Below are positions 1-9,080 of a DNA stretch of 64,000 nt, piece after piece. Source of the stretch: Strigamia acuminata (Eukaryota > Arthropoda > Chilopoda > Geophilomorpha > Linotaeniidae); contig OX442321.1 in NCBI GenBank assembly GCA_949358305.1, forward strand, positions 1,736,001 to 1,800,000, in the 5' to 3' direction. Made by a program: the position numbers and the translations under genes. The notes below the pieces were generated by a model, which was given only the letters and a program-made list of their open reading frames with translations, searched no databases and was not told the DNA's origin. Within the stretch, counting starts at the first letter, position 1, and every line of letters starts with the position of its first letter.

Positions 1-2287
1 AAGACAACTAGTTTAATTAAATTAGTCAATTGTACAAAGAATACCAAGTGACTCCGGTCATGACAATTAAGGGGGACAATTATGATTTCTTAATTGTCAA
101 CTCTTATCATCTAAAAGCTATTTATTGTATATTTATAGCGATACATCTGACTAGGCATATGAAATAAATATTTTGTGATAACACAAATGATGATTTTATG
201 TATGACGAAAGTTTCTTCAAAAAGAAGACTTGGAAATAAATTCTGGACTTGAATTTAGGCTATTAGAAAAGATTATTTCGGCAGAAAATCAGAACTTAGA
301 TAATTCAAGTTAGTTTATGTAAGCTCAAATTCGAAATTGGAAGTCACGGTATCTCCAAGATACATCAAGTCCGAAAATAGCATTTATGCTAATTAGGAGA
401 ATAACGAAAACTCTATAAAATTTTATATAATTGTGTTATTAAGGGGGATGTGTGACGGTTTACAATGGCTATAAATGCCTATTTTCTTAGAAAGAAGCGC
501 TGTTGCGCCATTATCATGATATCTCGAAGATATTCTGTGTAAAACTGATAAATGTCTGGAATAAAGTTATTTATGATGTTTCAAATACAAAGATGTTCGT
601 TTATTAAGAATAAACACTCATTCCTACTTGATATCAAAGGATTCCGGCCGAATCACGAAGAGTCGTCTGCTAAAACCGCATTTGTCAATGCGCAATGTTG
701 CCACAAGATGGCGCGATTACGATTTAGCGGCAAATTCAAGATATGAATATAAAACATGTAAATAAATATAAAACTATATTTACTAGAATGAAACGAAGCT
801 TTGTGAACATTAATATAAAGATATATTAATGTCTTGTGATGTTAAATACAATGTAACTTCCATTTTCTGCGGGACAGGACATTTGGTGATCAATCGATCA
901 ACCAATAGATCTGATTGGTGGATCCATTTCCGGTCCTGGGTATCCAGTTCCGGTTGTGGTGAGAATTAGCACATTGTTCCTCCGTATCCACTTCCGGTGA
1001 TACGGGATTGGAGGGATTCGTGGAACCCATGTTCCAATTGGATAACTGGATTAATCCTTAATCCAGTCAGGTTATATAAACCCAAACAACCGGCCATTCT
1101 GCAGCTCTGTTTGATTATTTCTGTTTGGTATTGTTACTTAAGAAGTATGATTCGTTGTTCACGTAAAAAACCTTTTGGTTCTTTGTTGATTTATTCGCAA
1201 AGAACCGTTGCATGATTCTACAGAATCATGCCACCGCCGGCAATTGAAGTCGAAGTGCTGGGATTATTATGTTGCATAAATGTTACAGTCTACGGTTGCG
1301 ACGCCGAAGGAGAACCCGCCGTTGTGCAATTCAGTATCCTCCGGACAGGACCAAGTTGTCTTTTTCGGTATGAACGTATTCCGTTACCACGAGTAGCATC
1401 GGTATTGTTGAGAATCGGTTCCTTCACCTGATGGTGCCAAAGCAGTCGGTTTTACAGTAACCACGAGTAGCACCAAGTGTTTGGCAAGCTGATTCTCATG
1501 GTATTCGATGCCAAAGCAGTCGGTCTATTATTAGTACCGCGAGAGATAAAACTGCTGTGCGGAGCCGCGAGCTATCGACCCCTGTGTACGTGGTACCGTC
1601 AACCACTCGATGGACGACCGTGCTGCGACGCCGGGGACGCTTGATACCGTTCTGCATGGCAAGGCGTATATTCTAATCGATGGCAATTGTGTGTTGCGAC
1701 GGGAAGCTTAATCTTCATTTTATTTATAACAGAAAAACTTAAACTCGACAACCAGTTGGACCAAAATCAAGTCAGAAGACTTAATCTCATATTGAACTCA
1801 ATATAACCGATAAGTTGACGACAACTTATTCCCGAAATATCTAAATAAGAATTCACAACGATATGAATTAAATATAATTCATAAGTGGAATATTGATAAG
1901 TAAATGAATACATTTACTTACACCAATATCCTCCCAAAGTTGTGGCGGTGCAGACAAAGTCAACCGCAATGCTCAGATCATTCGATTTATCGACGTGCGA
2001 TAGTTTACACAGCGAACCAAGGAAACCAGCGAAGCCGTATCGGACTCCAGGACACAGCCATCCGGCTTAAGATGACATCTATAATCAGGTCGAGCGATGG
2101 GGAAACCGCTCCCATATTCCAGACCCGTAGTGATATTATTCTAGGGCCAGTTGGCCAATTCTTTGTATAGTTTAATAGCTGATTTAACTTGCCAAATGTC
2201 GGCATTAGTCCTATGTATAATTTAGCTCATCCATATTGTTTGCCAACAATAAACTGTCTTGTATTTATCTCGTATTGTATTCACTGT
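1..2287 (+). mobile_element. 3' end of a plus-strand LTR retroelement (polypurine tract and LTR start)
   Basis: A polypurine tract (ATTAAGGGGGA, 438-448) is followed within two bases by TGTGACGG at 451, the arrangement seen where a Ty3/gypsy internal region meets its 3' LTR. The same ATTAAGGGGGA word also occurs at 66-76. TGTGAC is also the inferred start of the LTRs at 13083 and 55223 on the other strand. No long ORF is present, and 1-437 would be non-coding 3' internal sequence. Within the presumed LTR, ACCACGAGTAGCA is repeated at 1386 and 1460, and TGCCAAAGCAGTCGGT at 1435 and 1509. The right-hand LTR boundary could not be placed, so the end given is only an upper limit. The rest of the element would lie before base 1. 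Confidence 0.45.
1073..1080 (+). promoter_or_regulatory. TATA box in the presumed plus-strand LTR
   Basis: TATATAAA is preceded by a moderately GC-rich stretch and followed about 30 bases downstream by AT-rich sequence that could start transcription. Its position about 620 bases after the proposed LTR start fits a U3 promoter. It was judged by motif only. Confidence 0.25.
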
Positions 2288-4478
2288 TTATTTATTGCGA
2301 TCTCTTCCCGGTACCATTGTTAAATGGGAGTTGTGGTCGTCACCGTCACAAACCAACGCGGGTGCGGAGGTTGACGAGGGTGTGACGCCTCGCCCCTGCG
2401 CTCGACCCACACCGGGGAGCTGACGGGTTTCGACTTCCCGTTGAACTCCGGCAGGAGTTGGAGAACTTCTCGGGTTCTCTTGCCAAAACGAGCATCCAGC
2501 GCCTTCTTGGGCCGACTGAAAAACAGCCAGTGACGCAGCTGCTGTGGCGCTTGTAACTGGAAGCGGTGGTCTTCCGGCTATTCGCGCCGTGGCCTTCGCA
2601 AAGGACCACTCGGTTCGCAACCGAACGGCGGCCTCTTCTTCGGTCTCACCGTTTGCTACGACTTGCTTTATTAGCTCGGCTAAGATCGTAGGCGGGTCGA
2701 GCCTGAGGTGGTACCACAGCTCGACTTTCTTCTCCGACAGGCCCATCGGCGCGGTCCAAAGGTACGTAATGGCCGCTAACGCCTGTCCTGGCGAAGGAAG
2801 AACACCAGGGTACAACACCCTAGTCATCCCCGGAATTAGCTGACGCTGAAAATCCATCAGGCGGGGATCATCAATGGTATTGATGTCGGAGACTTCTAGC
2901 CTTTCAGCTAGTCTCTGCCAGTCCTTCTGTGACTCGGCGATCTGGGCGCTTTGGTATGCGTCCAGCTTCTGGAGCACTTCCTGCTGCGCTCTAATGGGTT
3001 GCTGCTCGTAGCAGGTCCATTGTGGGCCGAACGACTCACTGAAAAATGGCCGGAGTTGCAGGTTGCTAACTCCAGCCGGCAAGCGGGAAACATATCCTTG
3101 TTCGGGCAAGCGGCTAGCGTGTCCAGGTACAGGCACACTACAGTCGGGAGAAATATCACCGACGACACGTCTCATGGCGTATGGAGTAGCCGGGTTGTCC
3201 ACTTTGAACGTGGAGGCGGTTCGGCTACTTCGGGCGGACTTAATTGTGGAGTCCGATTCGAAACTCAGCGAAGACGACGAGCCAAACGACTCTGGTGTCC
3301 GTCCTCGTCGCGACTGCGGGCGTGACGGCTGCACGTCAGTCGAATACGGGCGCGATCGCCTCTGTCGCTCCTCTCGATCGCGGCTTGATTCGCGGAACAT
3401 TGGTCTGACTGGAACCGGCGGAGGGAGTTGCCCCACCCTCAAATCCTCGTCTTGCAGCGGAGGATTGATGGCCGCTGGGGCCGGAATTTCATCTTCTCGA
3501 TAAAAAGGGAGAGCGCAACGCGCTTGCTCATCTGCCTCGTGAGCCAGTTGTCGATTTTCGTCGACGCGAAGCTGCGCTGCGGCAGCTCGGAGTGCTTTTG
3601 ACGGGAAGAATCCCGGAAAATCGTTGAAACACCCGGCGAGCGCCAACTGGTGGAGCTCGGTTTGTGTGACGGGAAATTGCGGGTTCCCGTCACGAACGGA
3701 CTTGCGGTACCGTTTCACGACTTCGCGTTGAGTCGTTTTGAGGTTCTTCCTCAATTGGGTGAGAGCACCGTAATTAATTCCGGTACTCTTTAGCGCTCTT
3801 CTGCGCTCGTGACGCTCTCGTGGCGTCACTGGCCACTGGTTGTGCAGCAACTCTGCTGCAAGCGGTCCTGGGGGGCTCTCGTCGAGCGTCCACTCGATTT
3901 CGTCAACTCCGTGGACGTGAAGGCGCTCGATGAACCGGCCTCTTGCTCCGAATCCTTGCAGCGCTGATCTGCTGAAGTCGTGGCGCAACTTCCACCACGT
4001 GTTGTTTGCCGTCTTCAGTCTTCTGATTTTTTCGGGCAACGCCGCTCGAAAAATCAGCGGGTGCTGAGTCGGCACATGATCGGGAAGCGCGAACGGCGTC
4101 TCTCGATCCCTTTCGATCTATATGCGAAAAAATAAATAAATAAATTAGTTTATTTAAAAATAAACAAATAATTTCTTATTTGAAATATTTTTTAAGCTTA
4201 GCGCTTGTGGCTGTGAGTCACTAAGGGATGTTGGTTGTCATGGCAACTCCCTTCGCACATGCTTGAAGCACGTGACTTTTATAGCCGCCATTTTTATTTT
4301 TTAGCGGCTTGTGTTTGAAGTCAGGAAAAGTGAATTTTCTCAATTTTTCTGACTGAAACACCAAGTGAAAATTATTTTAATAATTTACCCTCTCTTGTAA
4401 CGATAATTGGGCATCGTTATTGGCTCCTTCCATCGGTATTTCCTCGTCCGCATGGAGGTTGACTTCGTCGTCTGCCAT
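2288..4478 (-). CDS. Spliced third ORF of the retroelement, unknown function
   Basis: Not recognised. The long exon (4117 to 2288) has no good ATG start, but a clean gene model exists. A 30-codon exon (ATG at 4478 to 4389) ends at a GTAAAT donor (4388-4387). It joins an acceptor TATAG (4119-4118) in phase 0, giving about 639 residues. A further 66-bp intron (donor GTAAGT at 4582, acceptor CTTTCTAG at 4517) lies in the 5' leader. The protein has an acidic N-terminus, a basic helical region, a Ser/Arg-rich low-complexity centre and a helical C-terminal third. It has no signal peptide, membrane segment or zinc knuckle, so it does not look like an Env. It is visibly richer in G+C than gag or pol, which suggests separate origin. 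AATAAA overlaps the stop codon. It sits where env lies in errantiviruses and could be made from a spliced subgenomic RNA. An independent gene or a piece of another element is possible. Confidence 0.5.
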
Positions 4479-4820
4479 TCGTTTTCTTTTTCGCGTCGGA
4501 AAAGAAATTCTTTCGGCTAGAAAGAATTAATAAACTATATTAAATATATTTATCGAATTTTTCTTTCAGAAAAATAACTTACAGTTTGCTGAATCAATAA
4601 AAACTGTCGTGCGGTATCGGAGTTGATGCATCCACTTCAAAACTTATCGGAAAAGTGGCTAAGTTCGTTGATTGGAGCAACGAACTTGTTTCGGTGACAC
4701 CGAATGACGTCACAAGTTATAACGCATTGTGAACGTTGTCATTCGAGTATTTACTACGAATGACGTCACGAGATTGCTCTCTCGGATCTTTCGGGTAAAC
4801 CCAAAAGGTGAAAGTCAACG
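4479..4820 (-). other. Leader and intron between pol and the third ORF
   Basis: Non-coding in all frames at useful length. It contains the 5' leader of the third ORF with a 66-bp intron (4517-4582) bounded by GTAAGT and TTTCTAG. The leader upstream of 4583 overlaps the 3' end of the pol region, so its transcription start would lie inside pol or far upstream at the LTR. Confidence 0.4.
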
Positions 4821-7800
4821 CTATGTCTTGACTCGCGGAACGCGAGATCTCAAGTTGTACTTTGACTTTCGCGAAGTACAATCCAACTTGTTTAGATTGT
4901 CATCAGCATCGTCTCCAATGTCAGATGAGTTATTTTCTTCATTGTTTGAAATTTTCTCTTTTTCTAAAAACATTTCCTTTTCTAGATTTTCATCAAGAGA
5001 AACATTTTCAAGTCGCTTGTTTATTTCATCGACTTCGTTATTTTTGAGTTTCGATTTTTCACTCGATTCCGTGTTTTCGACAGGAATTTTGTATAATTCA
5101 ACATCATCCAAGGTATTAACAATATTTTTTGTTTTTTGACCCACTTCCTCCCCTTCCAGCCAAATTTCTTGGTTGAAAACGGGAAAGTACGGCATTAATT
5201 CAGTGCCGTGAACAGCTGGATAAATTTTATTATCACTCAGCCGTCGAAGTTGAAAGGCGCCTCCTTGTAATCTTTTGACAATTACATAAGGCCCATTCCT
5301 TTTTGGTGAAATGCCTGCTGCTATTCCTTTATCGGCATTTGAGAGAATATGAGACTCTCGCCAGACTAAATCATTTTGTCTGAAGTTGTCGAATTTCTTA
5401 TCTGATTTTTCAGCTTCGACACGGCGTCTCAAATCTAAGACGTGAGACATCATATGCTGATACGTCTCTGCAATTATTGTTTCTAATTTCTGAACATATA
5501 AATGCGGATTTTTTGGGTCAATGACTAAAATTCCTTCCGGAATTCTTGGATCCCAAGGAATTCTTAATTCTCGGAAAAAATTTAAGAAAGCAGGAGAATA
5601 ATCTCTGCCTCTTGTTACAGTTGTTCTCAAACTGAATGCAAATTCGCGTAGATACTCATCCCATTGGTCATGAATATCTAAATAAATCGAAACTAAATAT
5701 TTAATATCTCGATTGGTTCTCTCCACAGGATTGCTTTGTGGATGATAAATCGATGTCGGTGTTCGCGACATGTCGAATTTTTTGCAAAATTCTTTATAGA
5801 CCTGTGATCGAAATTGTGGTCCATTATCACTTATGATTTGTCTCGGAAATCCGAAAGTCATCGATAAGTGATAAATTGTGTTGGCAACTTTTATTGCCGT
5901 TGGATTACACATTGGAAATAATTCGGGCCAATGTGTAGCGACATCTACGATGACGCAAATGTGGGTATTGTTTCTTCTGGTTCTTGGTTTGGGACCAGAC
6001 AAATCCACACTGAGGCAGTCGAATGGTCCAAATGGTCCAATTTGAGCGCCTTCAATTTCGGTCTTTGATCTCGGCTTGCAGGCCTGACATCCTTGACAAT
6101 GTTGAATAAAACGTGTAATATCACGTTTCATACCTTTCCAGGTATAAACTCTTCGAGTTCTGTACATTGTCCTCGCAATGCCTGGGTGGCCGGACAGTGG
6201 ATGTCCGTGCATCAACCATATGATTTTATAAATCAATTTCTTTGGCACAACAACTTTAAGCGCCCTACCATCCTCTCCTAATTCATCGGTAGAGGTAGGA
6301 TGATAATGGAGTAACATATCTTCTTCAATGAGATAAGTACTCGCGTGTCTTTCAAAATTTCTTCTTTGAAGACGAGTTACTATGTAACTTGGATATTGCT
6401 TGTTTAACAAGTAATTGCGAATATGTTGGCAAAATTTGTCTGCTTTTTGCGCCGCAATAATGTCATCTCTCGTTGGAGGATCACATTCTAATTGCTTCGC
6501 AATTTTAGCCGCAAATGCTTTTATTAAAACATTTGTTGTTGGCAGCTCGAATTTTTTAGCCATCATGGCTCTTAATTCGACGTCAGGGGTTCCTGACGGA
6601 TCATGCATTTTAATACAAAAATTAATTAATGCTTGATCGTCTTCATTAACTATTATTGACTTGGGTAATTCGTTCAATTTTCCCATTTGCCAACTTCGGC
6701 AAGGAGATGGACAATATGATAATAAATCATCATTATCGCCATCGTCTTCTGGTTCGTCAGGTGCGCTAACAGGTGCACGTGACAATGCGTCTGCTATTAC
6801 ATTCAGCGGACCTTTGACGTATTGTATTTCGAACGAATACGCCATCAGCTCCATTTGCCAACGAGCTAATCTGCCCGACGGGTCAGATAACGACATCAAC
6901 CACTTAAGCGCTTGGTGATCCGTTTGTACAGTGAATGTAGTGTACTCTAAGTATGGGCGAAATTTGCGCAATCCCCATACTACTGCGAGACATTCCAATT
7001 CTGTCACAGTATAATTTTTCTCTGCGGGCTGCAAGCTTCTGCTTGCATACACGCATGGCATTTCGACTTCTTGGCCATCCACATTTTTCTTTTGTGTAAG
7101 GGCTGCACCCAACCCTTGTTTACTGGCGTCAGTATGAACAATAAATGGCATGTACAAGTCAGGCATCTTCATTGTTTCAGCATTCGTAAGCAAGTCTTTT
7201 ATTGCGTCGAATGCTGCCTGATGATGCAGTTCCCAATCGAACTCCGCATCTTTCTTCAAGAGTGGCCTTAGTGGTTCTGCCACTGTGGCCATATTCTTGA
7301 TTAGGCGGTGAAAGAAATTCACCATGCCTAGAAATCTTTGTAATTCCTTAAGATTGGTAGGAGCAGGAAATTGCGTAATTGCAGCGACTTTTTTAGGGTC
7401 TACTGCAAGTCCTTCTACTCCTACTTTGTAGCCTAGAAAAATTAATTCCTTTCTACAGAGATGCGTCTTGCCAGGGTGCGCATGTAAATTAGCTTCTGCC
7501 AATTTTTTAAACACTATATCTAAATGTTTAATGTGTTCTTCGAACGATTTGGATACAACAATTATGTCATCCAAATATGCCCATGCAAATTTTCTGTAAA
7601 CGTTACCCAAAACTTTTTCCATCAATTCTTGGAAGGTAGTTGGTGCGTTTACTAATCCGAAAGGCATGACTAAAAACATTAGTCTTCCCATTGGGCTCCA
7701 GAAGGCAGTTTTTTCTCTGTCTTCAGGTCGCAATTCTATCTGCCAATATCCCTTGGTCAGATCTATAGTACTGACCCATTCGAATTCTCCGATTTCTCGC

Positions 7801-9074
7801 AGAATTTCCTCAATTGTTGGCATTTGAGGTGGGTTGTACTTAGTATGTGTATTGATGGGGCGGAAATCAATGCACAAGCGTGGGTCGTTTCCTGGTCGCA
7901 TGACTAGGACTGGCCGCATTCCGTAATCGCCTTCAGCTTTGACGACTACGCCTTTGTCAATCATGTCTTGACAAAGTTGTCTGATTATTTCCCTTTTTTG
8001 AGGGTTTATGCTCTTAAAGGGGACACGAATAGGTTTATCCGTGTCAAGCTCAATTTTGTGCTTAACCAGGTGTGTTTTACCTGGATTTTTAGAAATAATC
8101 CTTTTATGTTTGGATAACATCTTTTCTAATAATTTAGATTGCTCCAAATTTAAGTTAGCTTCTTCGACTAACTTTTGGATGAAATTCTCTTCATCAATTT
8201 TGCTTTGAGTTACACTTGCAGCGTAAGCTTTTGCAAAAGTCACAAATGAGGAATCGGGTTCCTCTATTTTCTCCAAATAACGATCCAGCAACGCTTGTGG
8301 AATGTAGGGTAAATCTGTATCCACAGGTTGCGTGAAATTCCAAGACATCGTCTGTGGATTAGGTTGGATTTTCAATTTATTCATAAAATCGCAACCCAAT
8401 AGTACCATTGGATACTTATTTGGTATTACAATGAACGGATGACGTAACGTGCCATGTGTCCATCGAAATGAAAGATGGATGGTTCCATCTGGAGTGACTT
8501 CTTCACTAGCCGTCGTAACTCTGACACCAGGTCCGATAGGTCGTAGATATTCTTCTAGACCTAATTGATTAATAACTGAAGTGGCTAGGAAGCTCTTATT
8601 TGCTCCTGAGTCCAACATACCAGTTATTACACCTTTTAACGTTTCTAACTTTAACGTCGGAAGGTCTTGGCTGTTTGGTATTCCAGCCAGTTTGCACTCA
8701 AACTTGCGCAATTTATGATGAATTGTAATTGGAGGCTCCAAAGGCAATTCATCTAATAACTCATTGGTATCAAGAGTTGTAGTTGCAAATAACTTAATGC
8801 ATTCCTCAATTCCAGGTGTCTCTGGAACTGAGCTTGGTCTATCATCTGTAATTTCGACTTTATCTTGAATATTGGAAGTGTCTTCTTCAGTCGGGGTTTC
8901 GCCGACAATCTCCTTCTTTAACTCAAGAGATTCTTTTTCTTTTAGTTCTGTTTGACGAATTAATTCATCAATAACTTCTCCAACATCTTCCATTATTTTC
9001 AGATTTTCATTCTCTGATTCCGATTTCGGAGGTGACGCAGCGTCCACTAGACCTGATGGATCTGCGTCTACAAG
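4821..9074 (-). CDS. pol: Pol polyprotein: protease, reverse transcriptase, RNase H, integrase
   Basis: This makes the enzymes that copy and insert the element. The frame is open from the -1 frameshift site at 9074, with no AUG needed. The first valine codon (GTG at 9047) is residue 1 for the numbers here, giving 1408 residues. The order is an acidic linker, aspartic protease (DSGA, 146-149), RT with FRPIN and PFGL motifs and the YLDD active site (491-494), and RNase H (D640, E683 region, D710). The integrase follows, with a zinc-binding region (His about 949 and 954, CQGC at 984-987) and a DDE core (D1015, D1074, E1109). The HPQSN-PVER motif is one residue shorter than the commoner HPQxNGQxER form. 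The tail is acidic, then basic. No stop or frameshift is seen, so the enzyme set may be active. There is no chromodomain. Confidence 0.95.
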   Translation of the reverse strand, partial: LVDADPSGLVDAASPPKSESENENLKIMEDVGEVIDELIRQTELKEKESLELKKEIVGETPTEEDTSNIQDKVEITDDRPSSVPETPGIEECIKLFATTTLDTNELLDELPLEPPITIHHKLRKFECKLAGIPNSQDLPTLKLETLKGVITGMLDSGANKSFLATSVINQLGLEEYLRPIGPGVRVTTASEEVTPDGTIHLSFRWTHGTLRHPFIVIPNKYPMVLLGCDFMNKLKIQPNPQTMSWNFTQPVDTDLPYIPQALLDRYLEKIEEPDSSFVTFAKAYAASVTQSKIDEENFIQKLVEEANLNLEQSKLLEKMLSKHKRIISKNPGKTHLVKHKIELDTDKPIRVPFKSINPQKREIIRQLCQDMIDKGVVVKAEGDYGMRPVLVMRPGNDPRLCIDFRPINTHTKYNPPQMPTIEEILREIGEFEWVSTIDLTKGYWQIELRPEDREKTAFWSPMGRLMFLVMPFGLVNAPTTFQELMEKVLGNVYRKFAWAYLDDIIVVSKSFEEHIKHLDIVFKKLAEANLHAHPGKTHLCRKELIFLGYKVGVEGLAVDPKKVAAITQFPAPTNLKELQRFLGMVNFFHRLIKNMATVAEPLRPLLKKDAEFDWELHHQAAFDAIKDLLTNAETMKMPDLYMPFIVHTDASKQGLGAALTQKKNVDGQEVEMPCVYASRSLQPAEKNYTVTELECLAVVWGLRKFRPYLEYTTFTVQTDHQALKWLMSLSDPSGRLARWQMELMAYSFEIQYVKGPLNVIADALSRAPVSAPDEPEDDGDNDDLLSYCPSPCRSWQMGKLNELPKSIIVNEDDQALINFCIKMHDPSGTPDVELRAMMAKKFELPTTNVLIKAFAAKIAKQLECDPPTRDDIIAAQKADKFCQHIRNYLLNKQYPSYIVTRLQRRNFERHASTYLIEEDMLLHYHPTSTDELGEDGRALKVVVPKKLIYKIIWLMHGHPLSGHPGIARTMYRTRRVYTWKGMKRDITRFIQHCQGCQACKPRSKTEIEGAQIGPFGPFDCLSVDLSGPKPRTRRNNTHICVIVDVATHWPELFPMCNPTAIKVANTIYHLSMTFGFPRQIISDNGPQFRSQVYKEFCKKFDMSRTPTSIYHPQSNPVERTNRDIKYLVSIYLDIHDQWDEYLREFAFSLRTTVTRGRDYSPAFLNFFRELRIPWDPRIPEGILVIDPKNPHLYVQKLETIIAETYQHMMSHVLDLRRRVEAEKSDKKFDNFRQNDLVWRESHILSNADKGIAAGISPKRNGPYVIVKRLQGGAFQLRRLSDNKIYPAVHGTELMPYFPVFNQEIWLEGEEVGQKTKNIVNTLDDVELYKIPVENTESSEKSKLKNNEVDEINKRLENVSLDENLEKEMFLEKEKISNNEENNSSDIGDDADDNLNKLDCTSRKSKYNLRSRVPRVKT

Positions 9075-9080
9075 TTTTTT
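9034..9080 (-). promoter_or_regulatory. -1 programmed ribosomal frameshift signal between gag and pol
   Basis: The last Gag codons run CGA AAA AAC TTG TAG, placing a canonical slippery heptamer A AAA AAC (9080-9074) in the zero frame. A shift of -1 enters the pol frame exactly, avoiding the Gag stop 6 bases on. Five bases after the heptamer starts a perfect 7-bp stem, GACGCAG (9068-9062) with CTGCGTC (9040-9034), enclosing a 21-base loop. Inside the loop CCA and TGG can extend the hairpin after a small internal loop. The spacer length fits known -1 sites. Whether a pseudoknot forms was not tested. Confidence 0.88.

Noticed and set aside
1621-1640. TGCTGCGACGCCGGGG as the missing 3' LTR of the minus element
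   Set aside because: Only the first 8 bases match the LTR tip at 12203. The following sequence does not align.
451-2350. TGTGACGGT at 451 and ACCGTCACA at 2342-2350 as the two ends of one 1.9-kb LTR
   Set aside because: The right match lies inside the coding part of the third ORF and is only 9 bases. There is no target duplication, so I treat it as chance.
3439-3693. Secondary ORFs on both strands across 2346-3693
   Set aside because: Shadows of the GC-rich third ORF in other frames.
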